DNA of 64,000 nt from Magnetococcales bacterium WMHbin3 (GTDB taxonomy: Bacteria; Pseudomonadota; Magnetococcia; Magnetococcales; Magnetaquicoccaceae): assembly GCA_002753185.1 (NCBI GenBank), contig PDZX01000007.1:1-64000 (forward strand). Reading direction: 5' to 3'. The notes under the pieces are model-generated. The model was not told where the DNA came from. It saw nothing but the letters and a program-made list of their open reading frames with translations, and did no database searches. Positions 10,705 through 18,212 of the stretch are shown one piece after another. How positions within the stretch are numbered: position 1 is the stretch's first letter; each line of letters starts with the position of its first letter. A program made the position numbers and the translations under genes.

Positions 10705-11042
10705 CCCCCGACGCTGGTGGATTGCAGGCCGCCGATCTGGGTCGTGGTGAGCGTCGCGATCAGGGTTGTGGCGAGCGCCTTGGCCTGGGTGGAGGTGACC
10801 GCGTTCATCTGGGTGGTGGTCAGGGTCCCCAGTTGGGTGGTGGTCAGGGTGCCCAGTTGGACGGTGGTCAGGCCAGGCACCTGGGAGGTCTTGAGATAGC
10901 CGAACTGCGTGGTGGTGAGGGCGGAGAACTGCGTGGTGGTGAAGTAGCCGATTTCCGATGCCGAAAGGAGGGCCAGCGTGGAACTCGACAGGCTGGCCAC
11001 CTGGCCGGGTGTCAGCATTTGGATCATTGTCGATGTGGGCAT
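5220..11042 (-). CDS. Giant Thr-rich octapeptide-repeat protein, N-terminal part (1940 aa to first amber codon)
   Basis: It starts at ATG 11042, preceded by GGAGAG about eight bases upstream, and begins MPTSTMIQMLTPGQ. There is no signal peptide or membrane segment. After about 35 residues nearly the whole chain consists of 8-residue units such as TLTTTQLG. Units vary mostly by conservative changes. Gln and Thr codons vary at third positions (CAG/CAA, ACC/ACG), which would be non-synonymous in the overlapping open frame rich in Asp, His and Arg, so this frame is the selected one. A 192-residue super-period repeats about twelve times. The ORF ends at a TAG inside a Thr-Thr-stop-Gln unit, and the frame continues beyond it. 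Function unknown; a secreted or surface-exposed giant protein is inference. A TPR glycosyltransferase gene lies upstream on the same strand. Confidence 0.75.
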   Translation of the reverse strand: MPTSTMIQMLTPGQVASLSSSTLALLSASEIGYFTTTQFSALTTTQFGYLKTSQVPGLTTVQLGTLTTTQLGTLTTTQMNAVTSTQAKALATTLIATLTTTQIGGLQSTSVGGLSTTQIGQLSTSMVDALSSTQLAGIKTSWSAVLNTTQFANLSTTQLGALSSNLVASLSTTGLTALSTSQLATLSTTQITRLATTHMGSLTTTALTALTTTQMSGLQSTHVGQLNATLWQALTTTAIASLSTTQAKGITTTGIAALNTTQLGQVTTTQIAALSSTQWGALTTTEVAGLTTTQLGGMTTTVTSGLTTTAIGNLNTTQVSILSTTQVATLSTRQEGALTTTQVAILTTTQLASAKSSQIGALTTTQQTALTTTQIGALATTQIAGWSSTQTRALTTTQIAILATTQLAVLNALQVAGLTTTGVNSLATTQVAGLTSGQLGMLTTTQIAALNTTQAQVLATTQLSGLKATQTAALGTMLTGTLATTQVAGLTTTAASGLSTSQIGLLTTTQTGFLTTSQMGVLSTTQARALSTTAMTVLTTTQFTGVKATQTGGLTTTQLGALSTTQLGDLTTTQIGGMTSTQTGALSTTQLAIWNSTQVGMLSVAQLSGLTTTEVATLSTTQLGGVSATQVGVLNTSQIAILTTTELSSLTTTQLAGVRSTQAGVLSTTLVNALTTTQIGGLTTTAVSGLTTTGIAILTTTRIGALTTTQLGTLTTVQASNLTTTGVSTLTTTQLAGVKPSQVGALSTTQLGALSTTHLGALSTTQIGGLTRTEAGALSTTQLLGLATTQVAVLTVTQAGGLTTTQMVGLATTQVGSLTSTLLGGLTTTQFGGLTTTELTVLTTTQLSGLKSTHITALDTTRIGSLNTTQLNHLNVVQSGGLTTTALAILSTTQAGSLSTAQIGALTATQMKGLTTTAIAFLTTTQSSTLKATQFGALTTTQLGALTTTHVNTLTTTQFAGLTSTETGALSTTQVGILSTTKIVALSANQVSGLTTTELVGLTTTQAGALTTTQVGTLNATQTGALTTTELTSLTTSQLAGLRAAQMSVMSTTQVAALRTTQVGGLTTTVVSGLTTTGIAILTTTQAGSLTTTQLGTLSTTQEKGLTVTVVNALTTTQLTGVKSTQVGGLSTTQIGVLTTTHLGSLTTTQIGGLTSTAMGRLTTTQVTVLNTSQLATLSAAQVGGLTTTELINLTTTQLDGLTSTHLGVLTTTQSSILTTTELVSLATTQLAGLKATHVGVLSTTQAGSLTTAQVAWLSLAQIGGLTTSEIAILSTSQSSVLSTTQLSGLSTVQGKSLTTTSITSLTTTQLSGLKSSHLGALATTQMMALTTTQIDGVTTTQIGGLTSTEVGSLTTTQISILDTSQLAVLTAVQIGGLTTTELVALSTTQTGGLRSSQLGMLNTTQTANLTTTELAVLTTTQLSGLKSTQMAVVNTTQIAILSTRQVGGLTTTVVSGLTTTAITYLTTTQVGSLTTTHLGTFSTTQEKGLTTTGLAFLTTTQISGVKATQVGALTTTQLVALTTSHLSVLTTSQIAGLTSTETGGLTTTQMVIFSTSQVAYLSAVQVSGLTTTEVASLTTTQVGGMSSTQVGWWNVSQVAALTTSEVRTLSTTQLRGVRATQMGAMVTTQVAALVTTQVGGLTTTAVSGLTTTGIAILNTTQVGMLTTTHLGTFSTTQEKGFTTTGLAFLTTSQIAGVKSTQVGALTTTQVGALTTSHLSVLTTTQIAGLTSTEMGALTTTQVVVLNTSQVVYLTATQVSGLTTTEVVALTTTQVGGISSTQVGSLNSSQVAALTTTEVQTLSTTQLIGIRATQVAALVTTQIAALVTTQVGGFTTTAVSGLTTTSIDILNTTQVGMLTTTHVGTLSTVQERSLTTTVLAVLTTTQISGVKVTQVGGLTTTQLGVLTTTHLGILTTTQITGLTSTEMGALTTTQVLVFST

Positions 11043-11544
11043 GTCTCGCTCTCCGCCTTGGGACGATGCATCTCAAGCAATTCTAGTGGAATTCGGACTC
11101 GGGGCGAATCCGACGCGATTGGCGGGGGGGTGCGGTTGTGCGGATGGCGAAAGCCGGAGCCGCATCCTCGAAGTCGAAGCGAGGAGATGGGCATTACGGG
11201 TTTTCCACGCATCCGTCGCCCGCGCCTTTGATTGCCACCGGGTCCTGATCGTTATCGTTTTGCCCAGAGGATTTTTCATGAATGTCTTCCGCGCAGCACC
11301 GGTCATGGTCTGCCGGCCTGTCCGGCTTGGTTTCGAAAAAAGTATATCAGTAGAGGCCAAGAGGCAATCTTTTTTTTAGCGCAAGTTAACCGGAAGGGCA
11401 AAAGGCGGGAAGGAAAAACCGTCTGGACAGGCGTGGCATTGGGGGTGTCTGCGTTGGAAGATGCGTTTATAATCGGAATGTTGGTTTCGATGTGGGGCGT
11501 ATTTCGTCAGGAGAAGGGGCGGATTTCCGATGCGGATGGCTTAC
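11043..11544. other. Leader/intergenic region upstream of the giant repeat gene, no gene seen
   Basis: About 500 bp without a convincing coding sequence. Small ORFs here lack start signals and family resemblance. On the minus strand, TATACT (11346-11341) with TTGCCT 15 bases upstream of it (11367-11362) is a weak promoter candidate about 300 bp before the repeat gene start. The spacer is shorter than usual, so confidence is low. The Shine-Dalgarno GGAGAG lies near 11051-11056. Confidence 0.4.
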
Positions 11545-11655
11545 TTAATTCTACTTTATCACATTTCCCTACCCTGACAGGCGAGGGCAGTGGCCTGTTG
11601 TCTGGCACAGGCTGAGTGGATAGCGGCAGCCCGTCTTCGGAGTCGGTTTTCCATT
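11545..11655 (-). repeat. 111-bp inverted repeat, left copy
   Basis: Read on the minus strand this starts AATGGAAAACCGAC and ends AAAGTAGAATTAA. It matches the plus strand of 13999-14109 over its whole length at roughly 80-85 percent identity. Both copies point outward and enclose the IS3 fragment and the TPR glycosyltransferase gene. Both could encode a short peptide tail (MENR...AAAI...SACARQQ) ending in a stop at the same place, so the repeat may derive from the end of an unknown gene. No target-site duplication is visible. Confidence 0.75.
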
Positions 11656-11804
11656 GACACCTTCCGCACTCTCCTCCAATTGCTTGCGCCATGCATTGAC
11701 CATTAAACGGGCTGCCAGTGGCTCAGTCGTCTCTTCTCCCCTCATGGCTGCAAGAGCCATCTTGGCTTTGAAATTACTTGTATGCTGTTGCGTATCGTGC
11801 TCAT
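11656..11804 (-). pseudogene. IS3-type transposase OrfA fragment, frameshifted and truncated
   Basis: ATG 11804 is preceded by AAGGAGG, but its frame leaves the family pattern after eight codons. Shifting by one base gives FKAKMALAAMRGEETTEPLAA followed by a WRKQLEESAEG stretch. This is the helix-turn-helix start of IS3-family OrfA proteins (FKAKVALAALRGEKT...LAA...WKKQLLE). About five residues of the usual HPNQI segment are missing in the middle. The sequence then ends at the inverted-repeat boundary. OrfA is the DNA-binding half of the IS3 transposase; this copy cannot be functional. Confidence 0.6.
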
Positions 11805-11866
11805 GTCCACTCCTCCTTGTTGAAAATGGTGCAGAGTTTATCATATTGTTTGAAAATTGGGGTCCA
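11656..11866 (-). mobile_element. Remnant of an IS3-type insertion sequence (left end)
   Basis: On the minus strand the element appears to start with TGGACCCCAATTTT at 11866, directly after the TAA of the upstream TPR gene. About 60 bp of leader and the start of an OrfA-like frame follow. IS3-family elements usually begin with TG and carry orfA 50-80 bp from the end, which fits. The match stops at the 111-bp repeat. No OrfB and no right end were found, so this is a truncated remnant. Confidence 0.55.
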
Positions 11867-13783
11867 TTATACAACCAAAGTCCTCTGGTGCATCGTGTTG
11901 GCCAACGCTGCCGCGACTTCGGCGATCACGGCGGACCAATCCCCTGGCGTGGCTTGCCGAAAAAGGCGCATGACGCCGGGATACCAGGGGGAATCGTCGC
12001 GTCCGTGCAACCACCGCCAATCGAGACCCAGGGCGGGAAGCAACACCCAACACGGTTTGCCCAGAGACCCGGCCAGATGCACCACGGCGGTATCCACGGC
12101 GATCACAAGATCCAGGCGCGCCACCACGGCGGCGCTATCCGCGAAATCCCCCATCAGCGCGCCCAGATGAAGCAGGGGCTGTCCCTGCGGGGGGACCATG
12201 GCCTCCTCTTCTCCGGCCCCCTTTTGCAGACTGAAGAACGACACCCCCAGCACGGACCATAAAGGGGCCAGAACCGCCAAACCGGGCAAGGAACGGTTGC
12301 CGTCGTTGTGGTGGGTTGGCCTGCCCTTCCACACCAGACCAACCTTGAATCCCTGTGGGGGGAGGTGTGGGGTCGGCAGTTCGAGACGCTCCCGTGGCGG
12401 GGCCAGGTAGGGCAGCGTCGCGGGAAGGGTCTCCAGGGTGGTTCCCAGGCAGAGGGGAATGGAGAGAATGAAGGTCCAATAGTCGTGACGGTCAAACGTT
12501 ACCCCCGCATCCGTCGCCATGAGTCGGTCCACCCCCGCCAGGGAGCGGAACAATGCCTCCAGGGGAGGGGTGCAGACCAGGGTGATGGTCGCCGCGCCCA
12601 TGGCCTTCAGTTGAGCGACAAAACGACAAAACTGTATTTTGTCTCCAAATCCCTGTTCGGGAAGGATCAACAGGGATTTGCCCGTCAACGGCTCTCCCCG
12701 CCATTGCAGAATCTCCTTCCCGACGGGATTCTCCCGTTGGCCGTGAATTTGATGACGGGCTTCGTACAACGGCCAGCCCTCCGTGAGACGTCCCAGGGAC
12801 AGCAAAAGCAACCCCAGATTCATCCGGCAGTCGAGATGGTCCGGCTTGAGGTTCAAGGTCTGCTGGAAGGCCTCCTCTGCTTTCGCGTACCGCCCCAGGG
12901 TCTGCATGAGGCTTCCCAGATTGTACCAGGCCTCGACGTGATCCGGTTGCAGGCGCAGGGCCTGCCGGTAGGCGGCCTCGGCCTCGTCGTAGCGCAGCCG
13001 ATCCACCAGCAGGTTGCCCAGATTGTTGTGGATGTGGGCCTCGTCAGGGGTGATCACCAGGGCGCGTCGGTAGGTGGCCTCGGCCTCATCGAAACGGAGC
13101 TGTCTTTTGAGCAGAACCCCCAGATTCGCATGGGCCTCCAGATAGTCCGGCCAGAGGGTGATCGCCTGCCGATAGGCGGCCTCGGCTTCCGCATCGCGGC
13201 CCTGTTCGTTGAGCAGGTTGCCAAGATTGTTAAAGGTTTCCGCGTGGGTCGGGTGAAAATCCAGCGTACGCCGAAACACCGCTTCCGCCTCGGCATTATG
13301 GTGCATCGCCGCCAGCAGAAAACCAAGGTTGGTAAGGGAGTCGAGGTGGTCCGGCTTGAAGCGCAGGGAGTGCCTGAAGGCATCCGCCGCCTCCGCATGG
13401 CGCTGCTGCCGGTTCCGCAGCACCCCCGTGGCAAAGGCCAGATTGAATGCAGGCTCCAACGCCCGTGGGGCCAACTCCACCGCGTTTTGGAAGGCTTTGA
13501 TGGCCTGTTCCGGCTGCATCATCCGTTGGTAGGTCACGCCGATGTTGACGTGGATTTCATAATCGTCCGGGGCCAGGACGGCGGCCTGCTCGTAAGCACG
13601 CAGGGCATGCGCGTCATTCCCCTGGCGGCGAAACACGTTACCCAGGTTGTAATAGGCCGGCATGTAGGCGGGATCTGCCTGAATCGCCTTTAGGTACAGG
13701 GTCTTGGCCAACTCCAGGTCTCCCCGCCCCATGGCGAGGTTCCCCATGTTCTTCAGGGAAGTCGCCGATTCGTCTCCGTTCAC
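11867..13783 (-). CDS. TPR-repeat protein with C-terminal glycosyltransferase-like domain
   Basis: 638 aa. Residues about 5-345 are roughly ten tetratricopeptide repeats, with the pattern NLGNLL...GR..EAEAAYRQAL..P recurring every 34 residues. Residues about 360-620 follow the pattern seen in TPR-linked glycosyltransferases: WRGEPLTGKSLLILPEQGFG, then VGLVWKGRPTHHND, then DLVIAVDTAVVHLAGSLGKP. Proteins of this build act in the cytoplasm and are thought to transfer sugars to proteins or glycans; the substrate cannot be read from sequence. The gene lies upstream of, and on the same strand as, the Thr-rich giant repeat gene, which makes O-glycosylation of that product a testable idea. Its stop codon touches the start of the IS3 remnant, so the last residues may have been changed by the insertion. 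Confidence 0.85.
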   Translation of the reverse strand: MNGDESATSLKNMGNLAMGRGDLELAKTLYLKAIQADPAYMPAYYNLGNVFRRQGNDAHALRAYEQAAVLAPDDYEIHVNIGVTYQRMMQPEQAIKAFQNAVELAPRALEPAFNLAFATGVLRNRQQRHAEAADAFRHSLRFKPDHLDSLTNLGFLLAAMHHNAEAEAVFRRTLDFHPTHAETFNNLGNLLNEQGRDAEAEAAYRQAITLWPDYLEAHANLGVLLKRQLRFDEAEATYRRALVITPDEAHIHNNLGNLLVDRLRYDEAEAAYRQALRLQPDHVEAWYNLGSLMQTLGRYAKAEEAFQQTLNLKPDHLDCRMNLGLLLLSLGRLTEGWPLYEARHQIHGQRENPVGKEILQWRGEPLTGKSLLILPEQGFGDKIQFCRFVAQLKAMGAATITLVCTPPLEALFRSLAGVDRLMATDAGVTFDRHDYWTFILSIPLCLGTTLETLPATLPYLAPPRERLELPTPHLPPQGFKVGLVWKGRPTHHNDGNRSLPGLAVLAPLWSVLGVSFFSLQKGAGEEEAMVPPQGQPLLHLGALMGDFADSAAVVARLDLVIAVDTAVVHLAGSLGKPCWVLLPALGLDWRWLHGRDDSPWYPGVMRLFRQATPGDWSAVIAEVAAALANTMHQRTLVV

Positions 13784-13998
13784 GCTTCACCCTTTCACGG
13801 ACATTCCACAGTTATTATAAACACCAGATCAAGCCGCACCGAATCGATTCGGAAAGCCTGACAGTGATTCCATCCTCACCCCTGTCCGGCTTCCTGGCGT
13901 CCCTTCTGTCAGGGAGCGTAAGGAAGATCCTTCTCGGCCTGAACAATACCCCTTAGGCACGAAATCTCTTCATCACCGAAGGTGGATGTGCTGCGCCA

Positions 13999-14109
13999 AA
14001 TGGAAAACCGACACCGCAGTTGGGCTGCCGCCATCCGCTCGGCCTGTGCCAGACAACAGGACACTGCCCTCACCTATAGGGTAGGAAATAAGTAACAAAG
14101 TAGAATTAA
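13999..14109 (+). repeat. 111-bp inverted repeat, right copy
   Basis: Partner of the minus-strand copy at 11545-11655, with the same outer end AAAGTAGAATTAA and a stop codon in the same possible reading frame. It sits 36 bp from the 3-prime end of tRNA-Thr(CGT). The rest of the 13784-14145 gap holds no gene I can support. A short inverted pair, CCTGACAG and CTGTCAGG, lies near 13857-13915. Confidence 0.75.
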
Positions 14110-14145
14110 ATGAGTGTCGCGCTGACCGTCCCGCGAACGATATGC

Positions 14146-14220
14146 TGGAGCCGCTTCTCGGAATTGAACCGAGGACCTGCTCATTACGAGTGAGCTGCTC
14201 TACCCCTGAGCTAAAGCGGC
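14146..14220 (-). tRNA. tRNA-Thr (anticodon CGT)
   Basis: On the minus strand a complete cloverleaf is present: acceptor GCCGCTT/AAGCGGC, D arm GCTC/GAGC, anticodon stem GCTCA/TGAGC with loop CTCGTAA, T arm CTCGG/CCGAG, and an encoded CCA end. The anticodon CGT reads ACG. It lies downstream of the peroxiredoxin gene on the same strand. Confidence 0.95.
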
Positions 14221-14295
14221 CTTTCCTGCCAGATCCTTCCCATTGTAGACGGGTCGCCCCTTCGGGTCAACCCTCCTCGAAACGGGGAGGGAAAA

Positions 14296-14895
14296 TCACA
14301 GATCTTCCGCGTAGGCGGCCAGATACTTCGCGACACCCTCGGTGGAGCCTTGCATGCCGGCTTTGCCTTTGTTCCAGCCGGCGGGGCAGACTTCGCCGTG
14401 TTCCTCGGTGAACTGGAGGGCGTCGAGGATGCGCAGCATTTCGTCGATATCGCGGCCCAGGGGGAGGTCGTTGATGACCTGATGGCGCACGATGCCCTGG
14501 CGGTCGATCAGGAAGGAGCCGCGCAACGCGATGCCACCCGGCAGCAGGACGTCGTAGTTCCTGGAGATGTCCTTGGTGAGGTCGGCCACCAGCGGGTATT
14601 GGACCTGTCCGATGCCGCCCTTGTTGACCGGGGTGTTCTTCCAGGCCAGGTGGGAAAAGTGGGAGTCGATGGAGACGCCGATAACTTCCGTGTTGCGTTG
14701 TTTGAATTCGTTCAGGCGGTGATCGAAGGCGATGATCTCCGAGGGGCAGACGAAGGTGAAATCCAGCGGATAGAAGAACAGCACGACGTATCTACCCTTG
14801 TAGCTCGACAGGGTGAAGCGCTCCTCGATGGAGTTGTCCGGCATGACCGCCTTGGCGGTGAAATCCGGGGCGGGCTGGGTGACGAGTACGCTCAT
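14296..14895 (-). CDS. 2-Cys peroxiredoxin (AhpC/Prx1 type)
   Basis: 199 aa thiol peroxidase that reduces hydrogen peroxide and organic peroxides in the cytoplasm. The peroxidatic cysteine is Cys50 in DFTFVCPSE. The resolving cysteine is about residue 170 in GEVCPAGW. The length and the C-terminal arm fit typical 2-Cys peroxiredoxins. AGGAG lies about eleven bases before the ATG. No AhpF or other dedicated reductase is adjacent, so thioredoxin is the likely electron donor (inference). tRNA-Thr(CGT) follows 75 bp downstream on the same strand. Confidence 0.95.
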   Translation of the reverse strand: MSVLVTQPAPDFTAKAVMPDNSIEERFTLSSYKGRYVVLFFYPLDFTFVCPSEIIAFDHRLNEFKQRNTEVIGVSIDSHFSHLAWKNTPVNKGGIGQVQYPLVADLTKDISRNYDVLLPGGIALRGSFLIDRQGIVRHQVINDLPLGRDIDEMLRILDALQFTEEHGEVCPAGWNKGKAGMQGSTEGVAKYLAAYAEDL

Positions 14896-15047
14896 GTTTG
14901 GTTATTCTCCTGAAAGTTGGGGAGTTACGGGTTTCGTCAATTTTGTCGCGCGAGACCTTTTCCGTCAAGCGGTTTTTTGTTAATATCCTTGCCACGCAGG
15001 GAGGATTGGTTCGACTCAAGAAAATTTGGCAAGCTGAATAAATTCTC

Positions 15048-15076
15048 TTGACATCCCTCCCGGACACGCGTAGATG
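15048..15076 (+). promoter_or_regulatory. Sigma-70 promoter of the tRNA-Tyr-Gly-Thr-tuf operon
   Basis: A perfect -35 TTGACA (15048-15053), a 17-base spacer and -10 TAGATG (15071-15076) end 17 bp before tRNA-Tyr. Position and spacing suit a strong housekeeping promoter. Confidence 0.8.
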
Positions 15077-15093
15077 TATTGGGCTTACTTGTT

Positions 15094-15178
15094 GGAGGGG
15101 TTCCCAAGCGGTCAAAGGGAGCAGACTGTAAATTTGCCGGCTCAGCCTTCGGAGGTTCGAATCCTCCCCCCTCCACCA
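15094..15178 (+). tRNA. tRNA-Tyr (anticodon GTA)
   Basis: An 85-nt class II tRNA with a long variable arm. The acceptor is GGAGGGG/CCCCTCC, the anticodon stem GCAGA/TTTGC with loop CTGTAAA, the T arm GGAGG/CCTCC, and CCA is encoded. It is the first gene of the tRNA-tuf operon. Confidence 0.96.
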
Positions 15179-15191
15179 TCAACTTGGGCGC

Positions 15192-15265
15192 GCGGGCGTA
15201 GTTTAGTGGCAGAACGTTAGCCTTCCAAGCTGATCATGGGGGTTCGATTCCCCCCGCCCGCTCCA
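15192..15265 (+). tRNA. tRNA-Gly (anticodon TCC)
   Basis: Acceptor GCGGGCG/CGCCCGC, anticodon loop CTTCCAA and an encoded CCA after the discriminator T. It is only 13 bp after tRNA-Tyr, so the two share one transcript. Confidence 0.96.
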
Positions 15266-15298
15266 TATTTTGGAAGCTGTTGTTTTTTTGAGTTTCAT

Positions 15299-15373
<75 letters not shown>

Positions 15374-15422
15374 CTGTTCATTGATTTTATTCGGACTCAT
15401 TCTCAGAGATGGAGAGCAGGTC

Positions 15423-16613
<1,191 letters not shown>

Positions 16614-16634
16614 GTCAAACCGGGAGAATCCTAG

Positions 16635-16790
16635 ATGCGTGATTTGATCAGTCTGAGCTGTGAAGTGTGCAAGCGGCGCAACTACACCACGGACAAAAAC
16701 AAGCGCAACAAACCGGAAAAAATGGCGCTGAAGAAATTCTGCTCCAGTTGCCGGAAGCATACGCTTCACAAGGAAGGTAAGATCAAGTAG
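16635..16790 (+). CDS. rpmG: 50S ribosomal protein L33, zinc-binding form
   Basis: 51 aa ([15 protein letters not shown]...), a small protein of the large ribosomal subunit near the E site. It has two CxxC pairs, CEVC (residues 9-12) and CSSC near residue 37, which bind zinc in the C+ form of L33. GGGAGA lies about nine bases before the ATG. It lies between tuf and tRNA-Trp, the common position in the secE-nusG region. Confidence 0.95.
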   Translation: MRDLISLSCEVCKRRNYTTDKNKRNKPEKMALKKFCSSCRKHTLHKEGKIK

Positions 16791-16837
16791 GCTTCAACGT
16801 ATGGCGTCGTTTCTGGCCGGTGACGGCCGGAACTCGT

Positions 16838-16912
16838 AGGACAGTAGCTCAATGGTAGAGCATCGGTCTCCAAAACCGACGGCTGGGGGTTCGAGTCCCT
16901 TCTGTCCTGCCA
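16838..16912 (+). tRNA. tRNA-Trp (anticodon CCA)
   Basis: Acceptor AGGACAG/CTGTCCT, anticodon stem TCGGT/ACCGA with loop CTCCAAA, T arm GGGGG/tcCCTTC (imperfect) and an encoded CCA. It is located just upstream of secE, as in many bacteria. Confidence 0.95.
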
Positions 16913-16966
16913 AACGTGTGCCGGAAGTCCTTTATGTCAATCCCCTGCCGTCGTTAAGATTGTTCG

Positions 16967-17170
16967 ATGACTATGGAAATGGGGCGGATCGCCCAACTGC
17001 GAACGTATATTACCGAGGTGCGCGCCGAGGTCGGCAAGGTGGTCTGGCCAACTCGGAAAGATACGATGAATACTACCATCATCGTCTTGGGCATGGTAAT
17101 ACTGGTTTCATTGTTCATGTGGGTGGTGGACAGTATACTTGCGCTTATTGTCCAGCTGATCGTCAGTTGA
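16967..17170 (+). CDS. secE: Preprotein translocase subunit SecE
   Basis: 67 aa essential subunit of the SecYEG channel in the inner membrane. It contains the family signature EVGKVVWPTR (about residues 20-29) in the amphipathic helix, then one membrane span at about 38-60. This is the short single-span form; the enterobacterial form has three. It is the first protein gene of the secE-nusG-rplKAJL-rpoBC block. Two in-frame ATG codons lie at the start (MTMEM), so the start could shift by a few codons. Confidence 0.95.
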   Translation: MTMEMGRIAQLRTYITEVRAEVGKVVWPTRKDTMNTTIIVLGMVILVSLFMWVVDSILALIVQLIVS

Positions 17171-17201
17171 AACCTTCGGCGGATTGCGGTAGAGGGAATC
17201 C

Positions 17202-17732
17202 ATGGCCAAGCAGTGGTATGTCATACACGCCTATTCGGGGTTTGAAAAGAAGGTCAAGACCGCCCTCGAGGAACGGGTGCGCCTGACCGGCTCCGGGGAT
17301 CTCTTCGAGGAGATCCTGGTCCCTGCCGAGGAGGTCGTGGAACTGCGTGGTGGTCACAAGGTCACCTCGGAGCGGAAGTTCTTCCCCGGTTATGTCCTGG
17401 TCAAGATGGAACTCAACGACCAGACCTGGCACCTGGTCAACTCCATTCCCAAGGTGACCGGCTTCCTGGGTGGCGGCGGACGTCCGCAACCCCTCTCCGA
17501 AAGGGAGGTCGAAAAGATCCTCCATCAGGTGGTGGAGGGGATGGAGAAACCCAAACCCAAGGTCTCCTTCGCCGTGGGCGAGAGCGTGCGCGTCACCGAT
17601 GGTCCTTTCATCTCCTTCAACGGCGTGGTGGAAGCCGTGGACGAGGACAAGACCCGCCTCAAGGTCTCGGTGAGCATCTTCGGACGCGCCACCCCGGTGG
17701 AGTTGGATTTTGTGCAGGTGGAAAAATTGTAA
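17202..17732 (+). CDS. nusG: Transcription termination/antitermination factor NusG
   Basis: 176 aa. It binds RNA polymerase and suppresses pausing, couples to Rho or to the ribosomal protein S10. An NGN domain occupies residues 1-110 (starts [19 protein letters not shown]). A KOW domain follows at about 125-176 ([19 protein letters not shown]). It lies 31 bp after secE and 33 bp before rplK, so it is probably co-transcribed. Confidence 0.98.
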   Translation: MAKQWYVIHAYSGFEKKVKTALEERVRLTGSGDLFEEILVPAEEVVELRGGHKVTSERKFFPGYVLVKMELNDQTWHLVNSIPKVTGFLGGGGRPQPLSEREVEKILHQVVEGMEKPKPKVSFAVGESVRVTDGPFISFNGVVEAVDEDKTRLKVSVSIFGRATPVELDFVQVEKL

Positions 17733-17765
17733 TCCGGTCATTTTGATTGCGAGGAATAGCCTACC

Positions 17766-18194
17766 ATGGCGAAGAAGATCACAGCCTATATCAAACTGGA
17801 ATGCCCGGCGGGAGCGGCCAAGCCGAGTCCCCCGGTGGGACCGGCGCTGGGTCAGCACGGGTTGAACATCATGGAGTTCGTCAAGACCTTCAATGCCAAG
17901 ACCCAACATCTGGAGCCGCTCGCTCCCACCCCGGTGCTGATCACGGTCTACGCCGACCGTACCTTCACCTTCGAACTGAAGACCTCGCCAGCCACCTATC
18001 TGCTGCGCAAGGCGGCCGGAGTGCCCAAGGGCGGTGTCACCCCCGGCAAGGGCGCGTCCATCGGCAAGGTGACCTGGGCGCAGGTTCAGGAGATCGCCCA
18101 AACCAAGATGGTCGATTTGAATGCCAAGGACCTGGAGGGCGCCAAGCGGATCATCGCTGGTTCCGCCCGCTCCATGGGCCTGGAAGTCGTTTGA
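17766..18194 (+). CDS. rplK: 50S ribosomal protein L11
   Basis: 142 aa protein of the GTPase-associated centre, where it binds 23S rRNA helices 43/44 and helps factor binding. The N-terminal signature [11 protein letters not shown] is at about residues 22-32, and the C-terminal RNA-binding domain ends in [10 protein letters not shown]. Its length is standard. L11 forms a cotranscribed pair with rplA 18 bp downstream; in many bacteria L1 represses this pair. Confidence 0.98.
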   Translation: MAKKITAYIKLECPAGAAKPSPPVGPALGQHGLNIMEFVKTFNAKTQHLEPLAPTPVLITVYADRTFTFELKTSPATYLLRKAAGVPKGGVTPGKGASIGKVTWAQVQEIAQTKMVDLNAKDLEGAKRIIAGSARSMGLEVV

Positions 18195-18212
18195 CGAGGA
18201 TCAGGAGCACGT

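Larger units (their letters stand above)
1..10960 (-). repeat. 24-bp (8-residue) tandem repeat array, roughly 450 units
   Basis: The same 24-base unit, read on the plus strand as variants of gtggtggtcag plus a variable 13-base part, recurs without interruption over almost 11 kb. Because the unit length is a multiple of three, several frames on both strands are open for hundreds of codons, which creates long shadow ORFs. Unit phase is constant: the two amber codons are 4008 bp apart, exactly 167 units. Confidence 0.95.

Noticed and set aside
1-10960. CRISPR-like or satellite non-coding array
   Set aside because: There are no unique spacers between identical repeats; the units are contiguous, coding and length-constrained to 24 bp.
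11232-11615. 127-codon plus-strand ORF between the repeat gene and the IS fragment
   Set aside because: It has no ribosome-binding site or family resemblance, and it runs into the 111-bp inverted repeat.
12308-13693. 461-codon ORF antisense to the TPR glycosyltransferase
   Set aside because: It is a mirror frame of the TPR repeats; the minus-strand protein has clear domains.
14110-14220. tRNA-Thr(CGT) 3-prime end as an integration attachment site
   Set aside because: No second copy of the tRNA end was found in the window, and no integrase gene is present.
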